NCBI GenBank assembly: GCA_003244035.1
Contig: QHBV01000217.1
Location: forward strand, 15,498-44,847
Direction of reading: 5' to 3'
Length of the DNA stretch: 29,350 nt
Origin: Solirubrobacterales bacterium
GTDB taxonomy: Bacteria > Actinomycetota > Thermoleophilia > Solirubrobacterales > Solirubrobacteraceae
This document shows, piece by piece, positions 23,473-29,350 of the stretch (within the stretch, counting starts at the first letter, position 1; every line of letters begins with the position of its first letter). The notes beneath the pieces were generated by a model that was given only the letters and a program-made list of their open reading frames with translations, did not search any database and was not told the origin of the DNA. The position numbers and the translations under genes are program-made.

Positions 23473-24788
23473 GCGCTCCGCCAGATGGCACCGGCAGCCT
23501 GGTCGCTTCCCAGGCCGGCAGCTGGCTCACGGGGGCGGCGCAGCGGATCTCAGCCGGAAACACGCCCGGTAACCTCGACGGACTGTTCACCCGTCGTGCC
23601 CTGGCAGATACCCCGGTTGCTGGCCTGACCTGGAACGTTAACCCGGTATCAGAGCAATGGCTGGAGGAGAACCGCCACCGGCTCGACCACGCGCCCGTGC
23701 TCGCCGCCCTCGGCTACGGCCTGGGACATTCCGCGACGAGAAGCCTGGCCGCCGCCAGGACCGCGCTGGCGACCGGCCTCACCCGGCTGATGCGACGCGA
23801 TCCATTCCAGGACCGGCTGACGTTCATCAATGACACCCGGCAGGTCGTCGGCATCGGCCTCGCCGCGCAAGCCGTATCCGCTGAGCTTCCAGCGGTCCGT
23901 GACTGGCTGCTGGAGATCCTCCAGGACGAGCGACTGCAGCCCGCCGGCCGGTTCCAGGATCTTGTCCAGCGGCATGTGCGCAGCACCCTCACCGGCCAGC
24001 CGGCGCTGGCTGAATCGCAGGCGCTCGATGATGCCGCCGTTCTCGCGCTGGTCCACTGGATGACAGCAGCCGGGACCGGACGCCTGGCCGACCCGGCGAG
24101 TGGGCTAAGGGCACTCCAGCAGCGCGTCCTGAGCGCCGCGTTGCGTACAGACCCGGCCAGGCTGACGATCCCGCAGGCCGCAGTGATCTACCGCGGGGTC
24201 GCTGACATCCTCGACGCCAGCATCGACCAGATGGTCCTGAGCCGGTCCCACATCGGCGTGGTGCTCAGGCGGTTCGAAGGGGCCATGCGCCGATGGCGGT
24301 GGGACGAGGACATCCTTCACGACCCCGTGCGGTGGCCGATCCGCTCTGAACGCGAAGTCCAGGACATTCTCTGGCTCATACTCCGCTCAGTGTTCGATGA
24401 CGTGGTCGATGAGGAGACTCTGCCGAAGGTCGGGCACAGCACCTACCGGGCAGACTTCGGGCTGCCGCGCCTCGGCGTACTGGTCGAGGCCAAGTACGCA
24501 CGCAGCGGCAGTGACTTCAAGAAGATCGAAAAAGAGGTCATGGAAGACTCCGTGGCCTACCTCCGCAATGCAGGGCCATACAAGGAGATAGTCGTCTTCA
24601 TCTACGACGAGTCCGCATCAGTCCAGGAACACGACATGACCGCGGCAGCCCTGCGGGAACTCGACAACGTCAGCGACGTCATCATTGTCTCCCGGCCCAG
24701 TCGGCTAGCCGTTCCGGATCAGCGGCCACGCAAAGCGGAGAGGAGCAGACGATCACCGCGTAGCTCAAGCGCGGCTGGCCAGGCCTAA
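23469..24788 (+). CDS. PD-(D/E)XK nuclease, Argonaute-associated (BPAN-like)
   Basis: A 439-aa protein. GTG 23469 overlaps the Argonaute stop (GTGA); a GTG three codons upstream is also in frame. The first ~290 residues are helical with no domain I recognise and may contact the Argonaute. The C-terminal nuclease core has EREVQDILWLILRSVF, then YRADFGLPRLGVLVEAKYA, giving Asp329 and Glu340-Ala-Lys342 of the D...EXK metal site, then a conserved helix and IVVFIYDES. Long-B Argonautes are commonly paired with such nucleases (BPAN type), which degrade DNA when the Argonaute detects an invader. The stop codon sits in the loop of a 10-bp hairpin. Confidence 0.82.
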   Translation: MSAPPDGTGSLVASQAGSWLTGAAQRISAGNTPGNLDGLFTRRALADTPVAGLTWNVNPVSEQWLEENRHRLDHAPVLAALGYGLGHSATRSLAAARTALATGLTRLMRRDPFQDRLTFINDTRQVVGIGLAAQAVSAELPAVRDWLLEILQDERLQPAGRFQDLVQRHVRSTLTGQPALAESQALDDAAVLALVHWMTAAGTGRLADPASGLRALQQRVLSAALRTDPARLTIPQAAVIYRGVADILDASIDQMVLSRSHIGVVLRRFEGAMRRWRWDEDILHDPVRWPIRSEREVQDILWLILRSVFDDVVDEETLPKVGHSTYRADFGLPRLGVLVEAKYARSGSDFKKIEKEVMEDSVAYLRNAGPYKEIVVFIYDESASVQEHDMTAAALRELDNVSDVIIVSRPSRLAVPDQRPRKAERSRRSPRSSSAAGQA

Positions 24789-24799
24789 CGGCCTGGCCA
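24776..24799 (+). terminator. Perfect 10-bp hairpin around the nuclease stop codon
   Basis: TGGCCAGGCC and GGCCTGGCCA form a perfect inverted repeat with a 4-base loop TAAC, which contains the nuclease stop codon. There is no T-run after it, as is common for actinomycete terminators. It closes the plus-strand defence operon. Confidence 0.6.
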
Positions 24800-24910
24800 C
24801 AATCTGGATCGGCCCTCCAGCGCAGCACACGGTTCCTCCGCCCACTCCCCCGACAAAGCCGGGATCATCCCAGAGCGGGGATTTAGCGAGATCAACTTCT
24901 GAGACTGGCT

Positions 24911-25624
24911 CTAACCGGTCTCGTCGTCGGTCCATTCGAACTCATCAGAATCTTCGTCGCTGAGGTACTCCTGCACTCGCGGGCGCCACGAGGGCTGGGG
25001 AAGCTCCTCCAACTCGGCGCGCGCCGCGAGCATTGCCTGCGCCAGCGCATGGAGATGTTCAACGGACGCGGCGTAGGCACATACGAGGCCATCCCCGGCA
25101 TTCTCGACGCCACAGCCGGCACGGGCCGCGTATCCGGCGAGCACACGAACGCGCTGCGGCTCGGCAGCCATGATCACCTGTGGCATGTGGTCGCCGGATA
25201 TAGACGGGTGGGTGCGGCATGAGAAGCACGTCGCATAATAAGCAGCCGATAGCACAAGGGTAAGTCCAGCGACCCCGACGTCGAGACCGCGAAACAGCCA
25301 GTCGAAGTCGTCTGGCGCCTCTTCCGCTGCCGCGGTGGACAGGATCCGGTCGAACTCCTCAGCGGTCGACGCCTTTGCTGCACGGTCGAGCCATCGCGCC
25401 TCGGCCTCCACGCACTCGCGAGCATCATCCCACTCCACGTCAATCAGCGGCTGGTAGTCCCGCACGACCGCGAAGCCGTTGACTACCTGATAGGCAGTCG
25501 GAACCCTCAGGCTCGCGTAGTCGACATCGATCGCGGGCGTCACGTCACACTTAGGAATCACAGTCCCATTGTCGTCGTTCCGGTCGGGCCGACGCGGGCA
25601 TCCCGGGCCTGCGATGCGCTGCAT
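24911..25624 (-). CDS. Unknown 237-aa protein
   Basis: ATG 25624 begins a frame with even coding bias. Visible features are a Trp/Asp-rich central part (DDFDWLFRGLDVGVAGLTL), a small hydrophobic stretch LTLVLSAAYYATC followed by FSCRTHP, and a very acidic C-terminus (EDSDEFEWTDDETG). A Cys/His cluster (CFSC...H, later AGCGVE) could bind metal but is not a known finger pattern. It follows the DUF695-like gene after 16 bp, so the two are probably co-transcribed. I do not recognise the family. In this setting it may be a defence accessory or immunity protein, which is a guess. Confidence 0.7.
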   Translation of the reverse strand: MQRIAGPGCPRRPDRNDDNGTVIPKCDVTPAIDVDYASLRVPTAYQVVNGFAVVRDYQPLIDVEWDDARECVEAEARWLDRAAKASTAEEFDRILSTAAAEEAPDDFDWLFRGLDVGVAGLTLVLSAAYYATCFSCRTHPSISGDHMPQVIMAAEPQRVRVLAGYAARAGCGVENAGDGLVCAYAASVEHLHALAQAMLAARAELEELPQPSWRPRVQEYLSDEDSDEFEWTDDETG

Positions 25625-25640
25625 TGGGGGCCATCGCTGG

Positions 25641-26672
25641 TCATCTCGTCAGGTGGCGGATCGCCCGCCAGCCGGCATCCAGACTTGAGTTCACCGCCGC
25701 GCCCGGCCACCGCGACACAGCGTCTCGCACCTGCTCTGCAAGGGCGAGGTCGTCGCTGTCGGCATACAGGTGAAGCGTCCGAACCCCCCGGGTCGATTCG
25801 TGAGCTACAAGCAATGCATGCGGCAGCAGCCGGTCAGTCAGCTCATCTTCGAGTGCACGAAGCTGATCAAGTGAGTCCGGGCCAGGCAAACCCTCTGGCG
25901 TCTGATCGGCGAAGGGCAGCGACACCGCGATGTGCTGATCCATCAGCGGATGGTCGACCCACTTGGCCGGGATCGCGAGCGATGCGAGGAGCACGGCACC
26001 GTCCCGCTCCCCCCGCAGGAGAGCCCAGCGAGGTTCGCCGGCCCGGCTCGCCAGTGCCTCGACCGTCTCTGTCAGCCCGTCAGCCGGCACTCCCGTGGCG
26101 GGGCGCGTATCTGAGGTCTCGAAGCCGCCGATCCACCTGGTTACACCATCCTCGCCTAGAGCCCAGTCCAACGCCAGAAAGCCCACCTGACCGCGCGCCT
26201 CGGAAGGCATCCCCGCGAAGGAGGGATGAAAGACCGCCGTGTCGATCACGTCCCGGTCGTTGTCAACGTGGAGGTCGAACCTCAGCTCTGCAAGGTTGAG
26301 CTTCTGGTCACCGAACTCCAGCGCGTTCGCCAGTGAAGACGGGCTCGCCTGGCGAACAGGGTGGTATTCCCAGACCGCGCTGACGGCCGGGGCATGCTGA
26401 TACCAGCGCTCTGCGAGACGGCGCAGCTCTGGAACTCCGGCCGCGGTAATAACCAGCGCATGCTCAGCGCGCCCGCCTGGCGCTAGTTCCCATGCAAGGT
26501 CGGGATGCAGGGCCTTCACGCGCCTCATCATCTCGCCGGTGAAACCCTCGAACCCGGCACCGCCGATCCCGGCCTCTGCAGCGGCCCGTCCAGCGGAGCC
26601 CCACCACCCCCAGAAATCCTCAATAGGCTTGCCGCCTCCGGATCCTGCCTGGCCACCGCGACGCAGTCTCAT
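25641..26672 (-). CDS. DUF695-like protein
   Basis: A 343-aa protein from ATG 26672 (MRLRRGGQAGSGGGKPIEDFW...); the frame is open to 26726 and no strong ribosome site decides the start. LAWELAPGGRAEHALVITAAGVPELRRLAERWYQHAP and the C-terminal LLVAHESTRGVRTLHLYADSDD with a final Trp-rich segment resemble proteins carrying DUF695, a domain of unknown function often found in pairs with DUF-type immunity-like proteins. No catalytic motif, signal peptide or membrane segment is seen. It is the first gene of a two-gene minus-strand unit. Confidence 0.65.
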   Translation of the reverse strand: MRLRRGGQAGSGGGKPIEDFWGWWGSAGRAAAEAGIGGAGFEGFTGEMMRRVKALHPDLAWELAPGGRAEHALVITAAGVPELRRLAERWYQHAPAVSAVWEYHPVRQASPSSLANALEFGDQKLNLAELRFDLHVDNDRDVIDTAVFHPSFAGMPSEARGQVGFLALDWALGEDGVTRWIGGFETSDTRPATGVPADGLTETVEALASRAGEPRWALLRGERDGAVLLASLAIPAKWVDHPLMDQHIAVSLPFADQTPEGLPGPDSLDQLRALEDELTDRLLPHALLVAHESTRGVRTLHLYADSDDLALAEQVRDAVSRWPGAAVNSSLDAGWRAIRHLTR

Positions 26673-27114
26673 TGATATCCCGATTCCATCAAGCCGCCGA
26701 TCAGCACGCCACGCCCAGCGCGCCAAGCCTCGCCATTGTCGTGTCGCACCCTTGCCAGGCTGTCACGGCCACCCGACATTTTGCGGGCCGCTACCACGGC
26801 ATAGGCGACAGAGCCCCCAGATCACTGTCGTTCACGGCCACCATCGCGGCGTCCACTACTCCGGTGAGCACGTCGACGAGCAGCTGAGCTGCGACGCTGA
26901 TGACGGAGCCCTCCTCCTCGCGGTGGGCGTAGGGGGAATGCCACCCGGCCGGGCGACGGGACCCCCAGCGCCGAACGCGCGGGTGGACAGTCCAGCCGGT
27001 AGATCAACTGGGTGCTACCCGGATCGCTATCCGCTCGGCATCACCGGCCGCAGCCGCCTTCTGACCGTTGTGCAAGGGCTGTAGCCGCTACCTCGGTGTC
27101 GGGGCCCAGCCGGT
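26673..27114. other. Gene-poor stretch holding a NYN remnant
   Basis: About 440 bp between two minus-strand genes. Apart from the NYN-domain fragment (26791-27000), nothing in it has convincing coding bias. No promoter hexamers or T-run terminator were identified. Confidence 0.5.
26791..27000 (-). pseudogene. Remnant of a NYN/PIN-like (LabA-type) domain gene
   Basis: The minus strand reads REEEGSVISVAAQLLVDVL and then TGVVDAAMVAVNDSDL, closely following the core of NYN-domain proteins (usually REEKGSDVNVASHLL...VDAAVVISNDSDL). That core holds the Asp residues of the PIN-like RNase site. The frame stops at TAG 26791-26793 soon after SDL, where the family normally continues with a further strand, and a TGA upstream at about 27006 ends it on the other side with no start. 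It is therefore an internal fragment. The canonical Lys and Asp of EKGSDVN are Glu and Ile here, a further sign of decay. Confidence 0.65.
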
Positions 27115-28971
27115 CTATTCTGGCGCTGCTGAGCTATCAGGGTATTCGCTGAGCAGGAATGACTGGTACCGCCACCGCTGGGCTAGGTGGTAGGCATCCT
27201 GGACGACTTGGACGATCTCGGGTACCGGCACATCGGCGTCCACGCGGCAGCGGTCGATCTTGGCCCCCAGAACCGGCCACAGGGCATCGGCCAGCTTTGT
27301 CTTGCTGACCGCGTACTCCCACTTTCCGGTCGTTCTCTGCTGCTGCTCGTCCCATCGGCCGCTTCGCCAGATCCGCTTGATGTCCTGTCCCCGGCCTCGC
27401 CAGTAAGCCAGCGCAGCCACGAGCTCGTCCCCGGTCCAGCCGTGGATGGTGGTGTGCACGGCCATGATGCCGTCGGCCAGCTCATCGTCGGTGAAGTGGG
27501 CAAATTCGTAGCAGGACGCAGACCATGTGCGTATCCGGACCAGCTCGTCGAGTTCGGCGGGATTGGCCGCGGTGACACCCTGGGCTCTCAGAACGGCCCT
27601 GATCTCATTCAGGATGGCCGTCCGCGTCTGCGCGACATTGTCCGGAGCGAAATACTGGCCTTCGGGATCCACAGCGATGTAGAGGCAGGTGGGTGGCTTG
27701 ATCAGCAGCCACGCCGGCTTCTGGCTCGGCGCCTTCTGGCCGACCAGGGGCGCGGCGGCGAGGGCGGCCACCTTTTCGAGATCCCGGTCGACGCCGCCGA
27801 GCATCAGCAGGCGCATCAGTTCTGGCGCGTCGGGGTAGTCGAGTTCTTTCCAGATCAGGGGAACGTGGGCCTGCTCGGTCTCGCCTTCGACCGCCAGGAC
27901 AACGCGGGGGTGTGGCGAGATGCCCAGGTCCGTCAGATCTTCGTCAAGCGTCTGCTCGCGGTGGCTCAGGCGCTCGTGAAGTGGATGCCAGCCGTTGCGT
28001 GGTATATCGGGCAGGGGTTCCACCTGGCTGCGGGCAGCCAGGTCCTCGTAGTAGAGCAGCAGGATCTCGGCCGCGATCCGGTAGTCCAGGGCTGACAGGG
28101 CGGCGTCCTTCAGGTCCTTCCATGCTCTGCTGGGAGCGCGCCGCATGAGATGACCCCAGGAGTCGCCGACCGGATCGAGGTTCCTGGCCCGTGACAGGAG
28201 CCATTCGGCGTCCTGGCGAGCCCGGGCGGCTGAGCAGCGAAGCTCGGCGCTGACCGCTACCGGGTCGAAACCATCGTGGTAGCGCTGCCACTCATCCTGG
28301 TCAGTGTTGATGAGCTGCAGCCACTCGGGGTCGAGCACCGGCAGGTACCGGGCTTCCAGGCCAGTCAGCACGACCGCCATCGTGCGGAGCCTGACAGCCC
28401 GGTCCAGCAGAATCGGGTCGGGCTCGGGGATACGGGCGATCACAGTCCCGCGTGAGGTCCGCCAGCCCTTGAGGCGGCCGAGCAGGCCGTCCAGTTCCGG
28501 GCATATCAGCAGCTGGTACCAGGAGTAGAGCAGGCCGTTCCACCAGCGCTGCGCAGCGCCTCCCAAAGGGTGATCGAATCTCAGCCGCGGGCGGAAGGTA
28601 GCCGCGGCAGGATCGCTCAGCCGGCCGCGGTCGCGGCTGTAGCGAAGCTGCTGCAGGAACGTTCCGCCACGGCGTGGCTCCTCGCCAACGGGGGCTGGTG
28701 CAGGCCCGACCTGGCGGTTGTTCACGTAGACGAAAGGTTCGAGCACGTTGCGCCGGTACAGTTCCCGCAGGGTGAGCAGGTCAAGCCGCACGCCGCGGCG
28801 CCCGGCTTCCTTGATGAAATCAGAGGTACCTAGCGGCTGATGCTGCGTGAAGGCCCAGGGCATCGAGGCAACATCCGCGCTCGATACCGCCGATGATGCC
28901 GACTTGGCTCTGCCGGACTGTTGCTGGGTCACTGCGTGATTATCCAGGAGCCTGAGCGCCCGCAGGTCCAT
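27115..28971 (-). CDS. Large protein with TOPRIM-like motif, putative defence nuclease
   Basis: A 618-aa protein of even coding bias. A TOPRIM-like motif lies in the middle: RVVLAVEGETEQAHVPLIW with Glu362 as candidate catalytic acid, followed later by LYIAVDPEGQYF in the place of the DxD strand. This resembles the TOPRIM of OLD-family nucleases without an attached ATPase. The N-terminal part (LGTSDFIKEAGRRGVRLDLLTLRELYRR) looks like a recognition helix region. The C-terminal part ends in a Trp/Tyr-rich helix. The start is unclear: ATG 28971 and ATG 28863 (MPWAFTQHQPLG) are both possible and neither has a strong ribosome site. Position in a defence island supports, but does not prove, a nucleic-acid role. 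I do not recognise the family as a whole. Confidence 0.6.
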   Translation of the reverse strand: MDLRALRLLDNHAVTQQQSGRAKSASSAVSSADVASMPWAFTQHQPLGTSDFIKEAGRRGVRLDLLTLRELYRRNVLEPFVYVNNRQVGPAPAPVGEEPRRGGTFLQQLRYSRDRGRLSDPAAATFRPRLRFDHPLGGAAQRWWNGLLYSWYQLLICPELDGLLGRLKGWRTSRGTVIARIPEPDPILLDRAVRLRTMAVVLTGLEARYLPVLDPEWLQLINTDQDEWQRYHDGFDPVAVSAELRCSAARARQDAEWLLSRARNLDPVGDSWGHLMRRAPSRAWKDLKDAALSALDYRIAAEILLLYYEDLAARSQVEPLPDIPRNGWHPLHERLSHREQTLDEDLTDLGISPHPRVVLAVEGETEQAHVPLIWKELDYPDAPELMRLLMLGGVDRDLEKVAALAAAPLVGQKAPSQKPAWLLIKPPTCLYIAVDPEGQYFAPDNVAQTRTAILNEIRAVLRAQGVTAANPAELDELVRIRTWSASCYEFAHFTDDELADGIMAVHTTIHGWTGDELVAALAYWRGRGQDIKRIWRSGRWDEQQQRTTGKWEYAVSKTKLADALWPVLGAKIDRCRVDADVPVPEIVQVVQDAYHLAQRWRYQSFLLSEYPDSSAAPE

Positions 28972-29302
28972 GCGAGGGACATCGCAGGTCTACCGGAGGT
29001 CGATCCCGCGCCTGGCGGCGGACCTCTTACAAGCCGTGGCACTCCGCCGCCGCGCGTCAACGTCCGCGCAATCCGGCTCGGGCACCAGCACCGTCGCCGA
29101 CGGAGCCATCGGCGGATCTGCCTGCGCCCGCCACCAGCGACGCTACTTAACGCAGCTGGCGATCCATGCCGCACCGGGACGCATGTTTGCTCCATGTTTG
29201 CTCGGATGTCGCGGTACTGGCCGGTAGCGGGCGGCACCACGCGGCAGCCGGTCTTCCGGTTTGCCGTACAGTCCGGCACGTCATAGCATGAGTCGGCACT
29301 AC
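28972..29302. other. Non-coding stretch between the TOPRIM-like gene and tRNA-Lys
   Basis: This holds a tandem 11-bp repeat at 29182-29203 and otherwise only frames of poor codon composition on both strands. No integrase or intact small gene was found. Confidence 0.5.
29182..29203. repeat. Tandem 11-bp direct repeat near tRNA-Lys
   Basis: CATGTTTGCTC occurs twice in tandem, about 100 bp before the tRNA. It is AT-rich compared with its surroundings. Short direct repeats of this kind are seen near integrase arm sites and attachment regions of actinomycete integrative elements, but no integrase is visible here. Confidence 0.6.
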
Positions 29303-29350
29303 GCGCCGCTAGCTCAACTGGCAGAGCAGCAGACTCTTAATCCGCGGGTT
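29303..29350 (+). tRNA. tRNA-Lys(CTT), 5' part, cut by window end
   Basis: GCGCCGCTAGCTCAACTGG starts an acceptor stem and D-arm of actinobacterial tRNA-Lys; GCAGAGC closes the D-arm. The anticodon loop is CTCTTAA with anticodon CTT at 29336-29338. In the anticodon stem, GCAGA/TCCGC leaves an A-C mismatch in the middle pair, where actinomycete tRNA-Lys usually has a T-A pair. The variable loop, T-arm and 3' end lie beyond the window. Confidence 0.85.

Noticed and set aside
24800..24910. Short plus-strand frame ending PDKAGIIPERGFSEINF
   Set aside because: Too short, no start with a ribosome site, and no recognisable relative; it lies beyond the operon-closing hairpin.
1..29350. CRISPR arrays, insertion sequences or integrase genes
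   Set aside because: No regularly spaced repeats, transposase motifs or tyrosine/serine recombinase motifs were seen anywhere in the window.

Overview
The window is GC-rich throughout, with the strong third-position G/C bias, frequent GTG starts and stop/start overlaps (ATGA, GTGA) of a filamentous actinomycete (Streptomyces/Streptosporangiales-like). The XRE-TPR regulator and the stand-alone RsbW-like ATPase are protein types common in those genomes. I cannot name a species.

Left part (1-7.7 kb, minus strand). A tight three-gene operon encodes a COG1031-like radical SAM enzyme, an Asp/Glu-racemase/maleate-isomerase-fold enzyme, and a HhH-GPD (endonuclease III-like) protein that runs off the left edge. 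Beside it are an RsbW-like ATP-binding protein, a class 2 dihydroorotate dehydrogenase (pyrD), an XRE-TPR regulator and a small unknown protein.

Middle part (7.8-17.45 kb, plus strand). A run of closely packed genes looks like a biosynthetic operon for a modified pyrimidine nucleotide. In order: extended-SDR sugar-nucleotide enzyme, thymidylate-synthase-fold enzyme with the Asp that marks cytosine (CMP/dCMP) hydroxymethylases, NodU/CmcH-type O-carbamoyltransferase, GT-B-like glycosyltransferase, P-loop nucleotide kinase-like protein, methyltransferase-APH fusion, histidine phosphatase, APH-like kinase, a small frameshifted gene, and an alpha/beta hydrolase. A 33-bp element containing a GGGAA...TTCCC palindrome occurs three times: before the radical SAM operon, before the RsbW-like gene and before this operon. 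All three copies face the downstream gene and agree at 27 of 33 positions. This suggests that the left and middle parts form one regulon, possibly one pathway.

Right part (17.5-29.0 kb). This is a defence-type island. It opens with a scar: the 3' end of a flavoprotein gene (minus strand) abuts a HerA-type ATPase (plus strand) cut within its Walker A motif, so both genes have lost their 5' ends. Downstream are a NurA-domain protein, a short remnant of an OLD/SMC-like ATPase N-terminus, a long prokaryotic Argonaute whose PIWI domain lacks the first catalytic Asp, and a PD-(D/E)XK nuclease, all with overlapping starts and stops. On the minus strand follow an unknown 237-aa protein with a DUF695-like protein, a NYN-domain gene remnant and a 618-aa protein with a TOPRIM-like motif. 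The window ends inside a tRNA-Lys(CTT) gene.

The strongest candidates for undescribed systems are the element-linked hydroxymethyl-cytosine/carbamoyl/radical-SAM regulon and the HerA-NurA-Argonaute-nuclease cassette. Functions are inferred from motifs read by eye; no database search was run.
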